The position numbers and the translations under genes are program-made. The notes beneath the pieces were generated by a model. It did no database searches. It was not told the DNA's origin and worked only from the letters and a program-made list of their open reading frames with translations. A stretch of 64,000 nt of DNA from Pseudobutyrivibrio ruminis CF1b (GTDB lineage Bacteria > Bacillota > Clostridia > Lachnospirales > Lachnospiraceae), in assembly GCF_000424005.1 (NCBI RefSeq), contig NZ_AUJB01000008.1, forward strand, positions 744,001-808,000. Direction: 5' to 3'. Shown piece by piece: positions 1-7,695 of this stretch; the stretch's first letter is position 1; each line of letters starts with the position of its first letter.

Positions 1-591
1 ACTCACGATTTTGACAACGATATTATCACTGCTGCATGGTCTATCGCTAAAAGATATGACAGCTATCAGCCTCATTTGAAAGCGCTTTTTAAATTATCAG
101 GTGAGATTTTTGATGCTATGAAAAAATATCATGGCCTTGGAAAGCGCCAAAGAGTAATTATGCAGTGTATAGCTATTTTACATGACTGTGGTAAATATAT
201 TTCCCTGGCTGATGCTTCAGATTGTTCTTATACAATCATTATGTCTTCAGAGATTCTTGGTCTTAGTCATAAGGAGCGAGAAATTATTGCTACCACAGTT
301 GCTTTTAACAGAAAGCCATTAGAACCATATGAGAATCTTTCGGACAGATTTACCACTGAAGAATATCTTTTAATATTAAAATTACTAGCTATTCTTAAGG
401 TAGCCAATGCCTTGGATCGTTCTCATAAGCAGAAGATTAAAAATGTTTCTATGAGAGTTAAGGATAAAGAGCTTGTTATCTCCATTGAAGCTAACAGTTC
501 ATTGGCATTGGAAAAAGGATTGTTTAAAAAGAATGCAGATTTCTTCCAGGAAATCTTTACTATAAAGCCTGTACTCAAAGAGAATAAGTAG
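1..591 (+). CDS. ppx: Exopolyphosphatase (Ppx/GppA family), C-terminal part, cut by window start
   Basis: The frame is open from the first base, so the 5' part lies outside the window. The 196 visible residues match the C-terminal HD-like helical domain of Ppx/GppA exopolyphosphatases, with HDCGKYI at residues 61-67 of the fragment and the conserved block starting HDFDN near the left edge. The family hydrolyses terminal phosphates of polyphosphate or (p)ppGpp. It is followed after 13 bases by ppk1, which makes polyphosphate, so synthesis and breakdown are encoded together. The N-terminal actin-like ATPase domain cannot be seen, so Ppx versus GppA specificity is not decidable; the ppk1 neighbour favours Ppx. 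Confidence 0.85.
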   Translation, partial: THDFDNDIITAAWSIAKRYDSYQPHLKALFKLSGEIFDAMKKYHGLGKRQRVIMQCIAILHDCGKYISLADASDCSYTIIMSSEILGLSHKEREIIATTVAFNRKPLEPYENLSDRFTTEEYLLILKLLAILKVANALDRSHKQKIKNVSMRVKDKELVISIEANSSLALEKGLFKKNADFFQEIFTIKPVLKENK

Positions 592-604
592 TTTAGGAGG
601 AGCT

Positions 605-2767
605 ATGGCGAAGATAGATATTTCAGATGCAAAATATTATGACAATCGCGAGCTTAGCTGGCTTAAATTTGAAAGAAGGGTTTTGAATGAGGCAACCAAT
701 AAAGAGTTGCCTATTTTGGAGCGCCTTAAATTTGTCAGCATAACATCCTCAAATCTTGATGAGTTTTTTATGGTTCGTGTGGCATCTCTTAAAGATATGG
801 AACATGCAGGCTATACAAAGCCTGATATTGCTGGAATGACTCCTACAGAACAGCTTATAGCTATCAATGAAAAGACAAGAGAACTGGTAGATTTCCAGTA
901 CAATACTTTTAATCGATCTCTTACACCTATTTTAAAGGATAAGGGGATAATTATTTACGAAAAATATGAGGACCTGAATCAGGAACAGCTTAAATTTATG
1001 GATTCGTTTTTTATGAGCCAGGTGTATCCTGTTCTGACACCAATGGCTTTTGATGCATCCCGCCCATTTCCTCTTATCAGAAATAAATCTTTAAATATCG
1101 CGGCTTTGATTGAAAAGAAGAAAGACTCTGTTGGTGCAGGTGCAGAAGGTGATGATGTTGAGTTTGCAACAGTTCAGGTGCCATCTGTTTTACCTAGGTT
1201 CGTAAAACTTCCTGCTGATGAAAAGGGCCATGATTGCTTTATTTTATTGGAGCAGATAATCGAGCGAAACATGGATAAGCTTTTCCTTAACTATAATGTT
1301 GTTGCTGCCTCTCCATATAGAATTATGAGAAATGCAGATTTTAATATTGATGAAGAAGGCGCAGAAGATTTGCTTATTGAAATTGAAAAGCAGATTAAGT
1401 CCCGTCAATGGGGCGAGGTTATTCGTCTTGAGGTAGAGGCTTCTATCAATAAAAGGCTTCTTGCTATTTTGAAAAAGAATCTTGGTGTAAATGAAATAGA
1501 TATTTATAAAATTAAAGGTCCTATCGATCTTACATTCCTTATGAAACTTTACGGAATTGAAGGTCATAGTGAACTTCGTCTTCCTGGTTTTAAACCACAG
1601 GAAAACCCAAGACTTAGATCAGGAGATAAGATTTTTGATGAGATTAAAAAGGGAGATATCCTTTTACATCATCCATATGAGACCTTTGATCCTGTGGTTG
1701 ATTTTATTGCTCAGGCAGCATTTGACCCACAGGTACTTGCCATAAAGCAGACGCTTTACCGTGTCAGCGGTAATTCGCCTATTATTGCGAGTCTTGCCCA
1801 TGCAGCTGAAAATGGAAAGCAGGTAACAGTACTTGTAGAGCTTAAGGCCAGATTTGATGAGGAAAACAATATTATATGGGCTAAGAAGCTTGAGAAGGCC
1901 GGCTGTCATGTAATTTATGGTCTGGTTGGACTAAAGACACACTGCAAGATTGCCCTTGTAGTTCGCCGAGAGGAAGATGGTATTAGAAGATACGTCCATC
2001 TTGGAACAGGAAATTATAACGATTCTACAGCAAAGTTATACACTGACTGCGGAATGCTTACCTGTCGCGAATCCTACGGTGAGGATGCAACAGCTGTATT
2101 TAACATGCTTTCAGGTTATTCTGAACCAGCTAGCTGGAATAAGCTTGTGCTTGCGCCACTTTGGCTTAGAGATACATTTATAAATCTTATAGACAGGGAA
2201 ATAAATAATGCAAAGGATGGAAGAGAAGCTGTTATAGTTGCAAAGATGAACTCTCTTTGTGATAAAGGTATTATTGAAAAGCTTTATGAAGCCAGCAATG
2301 CAGGTGTAAAGATTCATCTTATTATTCGTGGAATATGCTGTCTAAGAACTGCAATTCCAGGTGTAAGTGAAAATATTCATGTTTCTTCTATAGTAGGAAC
2401 ATATCTGGAGCATGCCCGAATTTTTTATTTCTATAATAATGGTTTGGAAGATATATATATGGGTAGTGCAGACTGGATGCCTAGAAATCTTGACCGTCGT
2501 GTTGAGATTATGTTCCCAGTAGAAGATTCGATTTTAAAATCTAAGGTTAAACATATTCTTGATGTCCAACTTGGGGATACTCTTAAGGCTTATGAGATGA
2601 CAGAAGATGGAAGCTATGTTAGAATAAAACCTTCCAGAGGTAAAAAGCCTGTGGGGGCACAGGATACCTTCTGTAAAGAAGCTAAGAGAAGTATTGAGCC
2701 AGAGATTGATTTCTTCAAAAAAAGGACATTTGTACCAATTCTGGCTAATGAGGTTTTTGATGAGTAA
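605..2767 (+). CDS. ppk1: Polyphosphate kinase 1
   Basis: PPK1 reversibly polymerises the gamma-phosphate of ATP into polyphosphate. The 720-residue length is normal for the family. The N-terminal domain carries NRELSWLKFERRVL and SSNLDEFFMVRV. The phospholipase-D-like catalytic domains carry HLGTGNYND with the likely phospho-accepting His465, and a second conserved His603 in EHARIFYF, followed by GSADWMPRNLDRRVE. The ATG is preceded by AGGAGG at 595-600. The gene overlaps the next one by 8 bases, which implies translational coupling. No promoter is visible between ppx and ppk1. Confidence 0.96.
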   Translation: MAKIDISDAKYYDNRELSWLKFERRVLNEATNKELPILERLKFVSITSSNLDEFFMVRVASLKDMEHAGYTKPDIAGMTPTEQLIAINEKTRELVDFQYNTFNRSLTPILKDKGIIIYEKYEDLNQEQLKFMDSFFMSQVYPVLTPMAFDASRPFPLIRNKSLNIAALIEKKKDSVGAGAEGDDVEFATVQVPSVLPRFVKLPADEKGHDCFILLEQIIERNMDKLFLNYNVVAASPYRIMRNADFNIDEEGAEDLLIEIEKQIKSRQWGEVIRLEVEASINKRLLAILKKNLGVNEIDIYKIKGPIDLTFLMKLYGIEGHSELRLPGFKPQENPRLRSGDKIFDEIKKGDILLHHPYETFDPVVDFIAQAAFDPQVLAIKQTLYRVSGNSPIIASLAHAAENGKQVTVLVELKARFDEENNIIWAKKLEKAGCHVIYGLVGLKTHCKIALVVRREEDGIRRYVHLGTGNYNDSTAKLYTDCGMLTCRESYGEDATAVFNMLSGYSEPASWNKLVLAPLWLRDTFINLIDREINNAKDGREAVIVAKMNSLCDKGIIEKLYEASNAGVKIHLIIRGICCLRTAIPGVSENIHVSSIVGTYLEHARIFYFYNNGLEDIYMGSADWMPRNLDRRVEIMFPVEDSILKSKVKHILDVQLGDTLKAYEMTEDGSYVRIKPSRGKKPVGAQDTFCKEAKRSIEPEIDFFKKRTFVPILANEVFDE

Positions 2768-3581
2768 GAAATTATTAGCCGTTGATATGGACGGTACACT
2801 TTTTAATGATGACAAGACTATTTCAAAGGAAAATCTTGAAGCCATTACAAAACTTTTAGATGCTGGTCATGCTTTTGCATTTAATACAGGCAGACCAAAT
2901 CATGCTTTAAAAGAAATCTTATCTGTTTATGATGAGTTTAAAAGAGATGATGTATATATCCTTGGTCATCAGGGTGTAATCGGCACAAAGATGCTTGGAG
3001 ACGACACATTATTTGGGGATTACATGAATAATGATGATGCAAGAGAGATTATTTCCGAGGTTCTAAAATGTGGATTTACCTGCGTTACCTTTGATGCCAG
3101 TCATATTTATACATTCAATGACAACTGGTTTATCGAAAGCTACAAAAAACTCTCTGGTGAACAGCTTAAATATCTTTCCAGCGTAGACGAGCTTAAGGAC
3201 AAAAACATTACAAAGCTTATCGCTATTGATTATGATCATCCAGAAGCTTTACAGGCATTTAAGGATGAACACGAGGCAGTATATGGAGATAGGGCTGAAA
3301 GCTTCTTTTCTCATTATGCCTTCCTCGAATACATTAAAAAGGGAACAGGAAAGGGAGATGGCGTAGTAAAGCTTGCTAATCTTCTTGATATTCCAGTAGA
3401 GGATGTTATCACAGTTGGCGATGAGAGAAACGACATTAGTATGGTAGAGGTTGCTGGTGTTGGAGTAGCCATGGCAAACGGAAGAGAAGAGCTTAAAGCT
3501 GTGGCAGATTATGTTACAGAAAATGATAATAATCACGCTGGAATAGCAGAGGTTATTAATAAATTTATACTAAATCAGTAA
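2760..3581 (+). CDS. HAD-superfamily hydrolase, Cof subfamily
   Basis: Predicted cytosolic sugar-phosphate or flavin-nucleotide phosphatase of the Cof (type IIB cap) group, 273 residues, the usual family length. Motif I is DMDGT with nucleophile Asp9, and the acidic motif IV is GDERNDISMV in the C-terminal third. I chose the ATG at 2760, which overlaps the end of ppk1; an in-frame upstream start at 2694 would add 22 residues lying wholly inside ppk1. Its substrate cannot be told from sequence. Position suggests it is the last gene of the ppx-ppk1 operon. Confidence 0.85.
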   Translation: MSKKLLAVDMDGTLFNDDKTISKENLEAITKLLDAGHAFAFNTGRPNHALKEILSVYDEFKRDDVYILGHQGVIGTKMLGDDTLFGDYMNNDDAREIISEVLKCGFTCVTFDASHIYTFNDNWFIESYKKLSGEQLKYLSSVDELKDKNITKLIAIDYDHPEALQAFKDEHEAVYGDRAESFFSHYAFLEYIKKGTGKGDGVVKLANLLDIPVEDVITVGDERNDISMVEVAGVGVAMANGREELKAVADYVTENDNNHAGIAEVINKFILNQ

Positions 3582-3587
3582 AAGTTG

Positions 3588-3616
3588 TTGACGATAGGGG
3601 ATTTATGTGTTAAATT
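3588..3616 (+). promoter_or_regulatory. Sigma-A promoter of infC operon
   Basis: TTGACG at 3588-3593 and TAAATT at 3611-3616 are separated by 17 bases. Transcription would begin near 3623, giving a leader of roughly 147 bases before infC. Confidence 0.75.
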
Positions 3617-3622
3617 ACCTAT

Positions 3623-3769
3623 GTTGTGAAAACAAAGTAGAGTATCCACTCTCACCTTAGCACTCAATGTCTGGTGACTCGGGTTTATATTTCACACAAA
3701 CCTTGTTTGTGATGATTTATGGTGGATATTCTGTATCCACTATTTTTTTTATTTATTGGAGGTAGTACC
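3623..3769 (+). promoter_or_regulatory. Structured infC leader (probable L20-type autoregulatory leader)
   Basis: The leader contains a small hairpin (3639-3643 with 3648-3652), a 5-bp helix 3652-3656 with 3673-3677, a 7-bp hairpin 3695-3701 with 3705-3711, and an intrinsic terminator at 3719-3750. The segment 3640-3649 can also pair over 10 bases (one G-U) with 3722-3731, the 5' arm of the terminator, so it could act as an antiterminator. In B. subtilis, ribosomal protein L20 represses this operon by stabilising a leader terminator. I infer the same logic here but cannot match it to a covariance model. Confidence 0.7.
3719..3750 (+). terminator. Attenuator terminator in the infC leader
   Basis: The perfect 7-bp stem 3722-3728/3734-3740, extendable to about 10 bp (3719-3743), has loop TTCTG and is followed directly by eight T residues (3743-3750). 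It lies between the promoter and the infC ribosome-binding site, so it works as an attenuator. Confidence 0.8.
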
Positions 3770-4279
3770 ATTAGCGATTTAATGATTAATGAGCAGATTC
3801 GCGATAAGGAAGTTCGTGTTATCAGCTCCGATGGGGAACAGCTTGGCATTATGTCAGCAAAGGAAGCTCAGAAGCTTGCAGATGACGAGGGCTTAGATCT
3901 CGTTAAGATTTCACCAAAGGCAAATCCACCAGTGTGCAAGATCGTAGATTACGGTAAATACCGTTACGAGCAGGCACGCCGTGAGAAGGAAGCTAAGAAA
4001 AAGCAGCACGTTGTTGAGGTTAAAGAGATTCGTATGTCTCCAAACATCGATGCTAATGATATGAACACTAAGGTAAATGCAGCAAAGAAATTCATCTCTA
4101 AGGGCGATAAGGTGAAGGTAACACTTCGTTTCCGTGGTCGTGAGATGGCACATATGCAGTCTAGTAAGCATATCCTTGATGATTTTGCTGAAGCACTTGC
4201 TGATGTTGCAGTAGTGGAAAAGGCACCAAAGATTGAAGGCCGTTCTATGAGTCTGGTGCTTACAGAAAAGAAATCGTAA
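3770..4279 (+). CDS. infC: Translation initiation factor IF-3 (AUU start)
   Basis: IF-3 binds the 30S subunit, keeps subunits apart and proofreads the initiator tRNA and start codon. The 169-residue protein has the N-domain (INEQIRDKEVRVI), a Lys-rich linker and the C-domain ending in RSMSLVLTEKKS. I place the start at the ATT at 3770: GGAGG at 3758-3762 is 7 bases upstream, and rare AUU starts are a hallmark of infC in E. coli and Bacillus, where they allow autoregulation. The first ATG (3782) is 19 bases from the Shine-Dalgarno site. An earlier GTG/ATG-type start would run through the attenuator hairpin. First gene of infC-rpmI-rplT. Confidence 0.93.
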   Translation: MSDLMINEQIRDKEVRVISSDGEQLGIMSAKEAQKLADDEGLDLVKISPKANPPVCKIVDYGKYRYEQARREKEAKKKQHVVEVKEIRMSPNIDANDMNTKVNAAKKFISKGDKVKVTLRFRGREMAHMQSSKHILDDFAEALADVAVVEKAPKIEGRSMSLVLTEKKS

Positions 4280-4297
4280 TACAGGAGGAAAATTATC

Positions 4298-4495
4298 ATG
4301 CCAAAGATGAAGACAAGAAGAGCAGCTGCAAAGCGCTTTAAGGTAACAGGAACAGGAAAGCTTAAGAGAAATAAGGCTTACAAGCGTCACATCTTAACCA
4401 AGAAGACAACAAAGAACAAGAGAAATCTTCGTCACGCTACAATTGTAGATGCTACAAACGTAAAGAACATGAAGAAAGTACTTCCATATCTCTAA
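4298..4495 (+). CDS. rpmI: Ribosomal protein L35
   Basis: This is a 65-residue, very basic 50S subunit protein beginning [20 protein letters not shown], typical of L35 in sequence and length. AGGAGG lies 9 bases before the ATG. It is the middle gene of the infC-rpmI-rplT operon, 18 bases after infC. Confidence 0.98.
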   Translation: MPKMKTRRAAAKRFKVTGTGKLKRNKAYKRHILTKKTTKNKRNLRHATIVDATNVKNMKKVLPYL

Positions 4496-4539
4496 GATTG
4501 AGTTGGAACAGTTATTTATTTGGTTAGGAGGAATTTAAA

Positions 4540-4899
4540 ATGGCAAGAATTAAAGGCGGATTAAACGCTAAGAAAAGACATAATAGAACATTAAAGTTAG
4601 CAAAGGGTTACAGAGGCGCTAGAAGCAAGCAGTATCGTGTTGCAAAGCAGTCAGTTATGCGTGCCCTTACATCTTCATATGCTGGTAGAAAGCAGAAGAA
4701 GAGACAGTTTAGACAGCTTTGGATCGCTCGTATCAATGCTGCAGCTCGTATCAATGGACTTTCATATTCTAAGTTCATGTACGGTCTTAAGCTTGCAGGT
4801 GTTGAGATGAACAGAAAGATGCTCGCAGAGCTCGCTGTTAACGATGCAGAAGGTTTTGCAAAGCTCGTAGAGGTTGCAAAGGCAAAGGTTGCTGCTTAA
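4540..4899 (+). CDS. rplT: Ribosomal protein L20
   Basis: This is a 119-residue 50S assembly protein. The long basic N-terminal tail and the globular C-terminal domain ([29 protein letters not shown]) are characteristic. In Firmicutes free L20 represses its own operon through the leader mRNA, which fits the attenuator upstream of infC. AGGAGG precedes the ATG. The stop codon lies inside the left arm of the operon's terminator structure. Confidence 0.98.
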   Translation: MARIKGGLNAKKRHNRTLKLAKGYRGARSKQYRVAKQSVMRALTSSYAGRKQKKRQFRQLWIARINAAARINGLSYSKFMYGLKLAGVEMNRKMLAELAVNDAEGFAKLVEVAKAKVAA

Positions 4900-4958
4900 T
4901 TAAAGCAAATTAAAGTCTTGGGATTTTCCCAAGACTTTTTTATTTGCTTTAATTAAGC
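4894..4958 (+). terminator. Nested terminator after rplT
   Basis: An inner stem 4913-4922/4928-4937 is followed by T residues. It is enclosed in a perfect 17-bp outer stem (4894-4910 with 4942-4958) that includes the rplT stop codon. The outer arms are near-symmetric, so the element may also stop transcription from the right, although no convergent gene is present. Confidence 0.85.
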
Positions 4959-5108
4959 TGCATTTTGAATATTTTGTCCAATATCACAAGTAATGCCCAA
5001 ACTTTCCCCTTTTTTATATACAAAAATGACTCTTTCCTTATATTTATGTTTCTGTTATGCTTTTATCTAGTTAAAATTATTAGGTTTAACTGAAGGAGGA
5101 TATATATT

Positions 5109-6125
5109 ATGGCAATTTTAGTTACAGGTGGAGCAGGCTTCATTGGTAGCCACACTTGCGTAGAGCTCCAGCAGGCGGGTTATGACGTTGTAGTTTATGA
5201 TAATCTTTCAAATGCTTCAGAGAAGTCTTTGGAGAGAGTAGAGGCTATTACAGGTAAGCCAGTTAAGTTTTATAAAGGAGATATCTTAGATAGAGATAGA
5301 TTAAATGAGGTATTCGAGAAGGAGCAGCTTGATTCATGTATTCATTTTGCAGGCCTTAAGGCTGTAGGTGAGTCTGTTGCTAAGCCTTGGGAGTACTATG
5401 AGAATAATATTGCAGGTACACTTACACTTGTTGATGTTATGCGTCAGCACGGCTGCAAGAACATTATTTTCTCATCTTCAGCTACAGTATACGGAGATCC
5501 AGCAGAAATCCCTATTACAGAGAACTGTCCTAAGGGTCAGTGCACAAACCCATACGGATGGACAAAGTCTATGCTTGAGCAGATTCTTTCTGATATGCAG
5601 AAGGCTGATCCAGAGTGGAATGTAGTACTTCTTCGTTACTTCAACCCAATCGGAGCTCATCCATCAGGAACAATGGGAGAGAACCCAAATGGTATTCCAA
5701 ACAACCTTATGCCTTACATCACACAGGTTGCAGTAGGAAAGCTTCCTGAGCTTGGTGTATTTGGTGATGATTATGATACTCCAGATGGTACTGGTGTACG
5801 TGATTACATCCACGTTGTTGATCTTGCAAAGGGACATGTTAAGGCTCTTAAGAAGATTGAGGAGAATGCAGGTCTTAAGATTTACAACCTTGGTACAGGT
5901 GTAGGTTACTCAGTTCTTGATATCGTAAAGAACTTTGAGGCAGCTAACGACATCAAGATTCCTTACTCAATCAAGCCACGTCGAGCAGGCGATATCGCTA
6001 CATGCTACTCAGATGCTACAAAGGCTAAGGAAGAGCTTGGCTGGACAGCAGAGTTTGGCATCAAGGAGATGTGTGCAGATTCATGGAGATGGCAGAAGAA
6101 CAATCCTAATGGATATGCAGATTAA
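5109..6125 (+). CDS. galE: UDP-glucose 4-epimerase
   Basis: GalE interconverts UDP-glucose and UDP-galactose for the Leloir pathway and glycan precursors. The 338-residue extended short-chain dehydrogenase has the NAD-binding TGGAGFIG at residues 6-13, SSSATVYG near 121-128 and the catalytic YGWTK near 148-152. The ATG follows GAAGGAGGA at 5092-5100. No gal operon partners are adjacent, so it is probably expressed alone. Bases 4959-5108 carry no gene; a possible TAAAAT -10 box near 5070 has only a poor -35 partner. Confidence 0.97.
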   Translation: MAILVTGGAGFIGSHTCVELQQAGYDVVVYDNLSNASEKSLERVEAITGKPVKFYKGDILDRDRLNEVFEKEQLDSCIHFAGLKAVGESVAKPWEYYENNIAGTLTLVDVMRQHGCKNIIFSSSATVYGDPAEIPITENCPKGQCTNPYGWTKSMLEQILSDMQKADPEWNVVLLRYFNPIGAHPSGTMGENPNGIPNNLMPYITQVAVGKLPELGVFGDDYDTPDGTGVRDYIHVVDLAKGHVKALKKIEENAGLKIYNLGTGVGYSVLDIVKNFEAANDIKIPYSIKPRRAGDIATCYSDATKAKEELGWTAEFGIKEMCADSWRWQKNNPNGYAD

Positions 6126-6149
6126 TTTAAAAATTAATTAAAAAAAGTG

Positions 6150-6178
6150 TTGACAGAAGTCAATCTACATAGTATTAT
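6150..6178 (+). promoter_or_regulatory. Sigma-A promoter of tRNA-Glu
   Basis: Consensus TTGACA at 6150-6155 and TATTAT at 6173-6178 are separated by exactly 17 bases. The predicted transcript start near 6185 coincides with the base of a hairpin (6185-6190 with 6208-6213) that forms the tRNA 5' leader. Confidence 0.85.
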
Positions 6179-6220
6179 ATGTCTTGTCGCTGAGGCAATG
6201 AGCCTTGCGACAGACAATAT

Positions 6221-6292
6221 GGTTCCTTGGTCAAGCGGTTAAGACGTCGCCCTCTCACGGCGAAAACAGCGGTTCGATTCCGCTAGGAACTG
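6221..6292 (+). tRNA. tRNA-Glu (anticodon CTC)
   Basis: A full cloverleaf is visible: acceptor 6221-6227 with 6285-6291 (first pair G-U), D-arm around TGGTCAAGCGGTTA, anticodon stem TCGCC/GGCGA with loop CTCTCAC giving anticodon CTC, and T-stem AGCGG/CCGCT with loop TTCGATT. Length is 72 with discriminator G at 6292. CCA is not encoded. It decodes GAG. Confidence 0.95.
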
Positions 6293-6298
6293 CGAAAG

Positions 6299-6328
6299 AA
6301 AAAGCACTCAGAATTCTGAGTGCTTTTT
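6299..6328. terminator. Symmetric bidirectional terminator between tRNA-Glu and tmcAL
   Basis: A perfect palindrome (6303-6313 with 6314-6324, containing GAATTC) is flanked by A residues on the left and five T residues on the right. It therefore reads as a terminator on both strands and ends both the tRNA transcript and the convergent tmcAL transcript. Confidence 0.9.
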
Positions 6329-6329
6329 G

Positions 6330-7499
6330 TTATATATTTACTAAATCAAACTTTCTATTAAATTCATTTGGAAATGTCTTTCCTGTTTTCTCAGTAACGA
6401 CAACCCTGTATAAATCTGCTGCATAAATATCATGGCTATCAATTAAATCATTAGGGCTTGTGAGAAGAGGCGCAGATGCTTTTTCTTTTATAATACCAAG
6501 AAATGCTGAGCCATTCTTGCTAAATCCAAGCATCCTTAGATATTTAATATAGCCATCAGACTTAGCTTTTTCAAAATCCTCCTGAGTGATATCTAGTAAA
6601 ATATGACATAAAACCCTGCTTATGCGAGAGTAGGCTATATTCTTAGTTTTTAACAAATCACAGAATTGGCTAAAGCTAATATAATCTTTTAAGTTGTTCT
6701 TTATTCTATCCGCAAGATCAGAAGTACAATCCAGATATTTTTCATAGTCCGTTTCTGTAATCAATTTATAATGAAGCATAGAAGAAATGTCATTACAAGC
6801 TACAGAAGTCGCTTCTTTATATATTTCTTTTGTTACTTCTGGAATAGCTACAACAAGTCCTGTTTCATTTAAATGAGCTCTAATGGCAGATGCAGAGCTT
6901 AATTCACCGGTAAGAGCTATTTCATTATATTCATTTCCCTGGCGCTTAATAATGGCGATATCCATATTAAGTCTTTTATCGATGATATAACGGCAATATT
7001 CGAGCCCTAATATGTTATTAGGGTTAGATATAAGCTCTGTTGGTATATGTCTTTCCAGGGCTTTAGAGCGGGCAGAAGCGTAGCTATCTCCTGATGCCAT
7101 GGAAGAATTAATCTCTTCATCTAATTCACCGGATTTTTCTAATTTAACAAGCTTATGGGCTGCTTCTTTAAATAAATCTACATCATCTGATTCTGCACCA
7201 AATAAAATAGTATCTACTATACCTGTATTTGCTAAAAGCTGAACACCTGCGGCTGCAAATTCTCTTGCAGATGCAGTAGCAAAGATAGTAGGAATTTCCA
7301 ATATAATATCAGCTCCAGAAATTAAAGCAGCATGAGCTCTTGTATATTTGTCAAAGCATGCAATTTCGCCACGCTGAGTAAAGCTGCCGGACATGGCAAC
7401 TACAACAGCATCAGCCTTAAGCACATTTTTAGCATAATCTATCTGAAGTTTATGTCCGTTATGGAATGGATTATATTCAGCAACAATTCCGACTATCAT
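6330..7499 (-). CDS. tmcAL: tRNA(Met) cytidine acetate ligase (TmcAL)
   Basis: TmcAL uses ATP and acetate to form N4-acetylcytidine at the wobble base of elongator tRNA-Met. The 389-residue protein starts MIVGIVAEYNPFHNGH, with the nucleotidyltransferase HxGH-type motif at residues 13-16, followed by FTQRGEIACFDK and a long helical C-terminal part typical of this family (COG1323). GGAGG lies upstream of the ATG on the minus strand. It is divergent from ackA, whose enzyme produces acetate, the TmcAL substrate; this neighbourhood is common in Firmicutes. Confidence 0.9.
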   Translation of the reverse strand: MIVGIVAEYNPFHNGHKLQIDYAKNVLKADAVVVAMSGSFTQRGEIACFDKYTRAHAALISGADIILEIPTIFATASAREFAAAGVQLLANTGIVDTILFGAESDDVDLFKEAAHKLVKLEKSGELDEEINSSMASGDSYASARSKALERHIPTELISNPNNILGLEYCRYIIDKRLNMDIAIIKRQGNEYNEIALTGELSSASAIRAHLNETGLVVAIPEVTKEIYKEATSVACNDISSMLHYKLITETDYEKYLDCTSDLADRIKNNLKDYISFSQFCDLLKTKNIAYSRISRVLCHILLDITQEDFEKAKSDGYIKYLRMLGFSKNGSAFLGIIKEKASAPLLTSPNDLIDSHDIYAADLYRVVVTEKTGKTFPNEFNRKFDLVNI

Positions 7500-7532
7500 G
7501 TGTTTCCTCCGGTTAAAAAATTAACTATCTAT

Positions 7533-7561
7533 ATGATACACGTGTTACTGTTTTTTCTCAA
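7533..7561 (-). promoter_or_regulatory. Promoter of tmcAL
   Basis: On the minus strand TTGAGA (7561-7556) and TATCAT (7538-7533) are 17 bases apart, about 35 bases upstream of the tmcAL start codon. Confidence 0.6.
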
Positions 7562-7622
7562 TTAATCAAGCTATGTATTTCTTTAAAAACCTTTGTATTT
7601 ATCTGTTTTTTTCATATCTTTG

Positions 7623-7631
7623 TGCTATAAT
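7623..7631 (+). promoter_or_regulatory. Extended -10 promoter of ackA
   Basis: TGCTATAAT at 7623-7631 is a consensus -10 box with an upstream TG dinucleotide. No good -35 box lies 17 bases upstream, as expected for an extended -10 promoter. Confidence 0.6.
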
Positions 7632-7695
7632 AAAATGTCGTTTGAACAAACATTAAAGAAAGATTAAAAATATATTCAGAAAGGAAATAGCTATT

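Noticed and set aside
3719-3769. Upstream in-frame start for infC giving a 186-residue protein
   Set aside because: It would translate through the attenuator hairpin, lacks a Shine-Dalgarno site and adds a hydrophobic tail foreign to IF-3.
3911-4390. Minus-strand frames opposite infC and rpmI
   Set aside because: They overlap two certain genes and translate to Leu/Cys/His-rich shadow sequence.
6205-6426. Open frame across tRNA-Glu and its terminator
   Set aside because: It translates the tRNA and hairpin; no ribosome-binding site.
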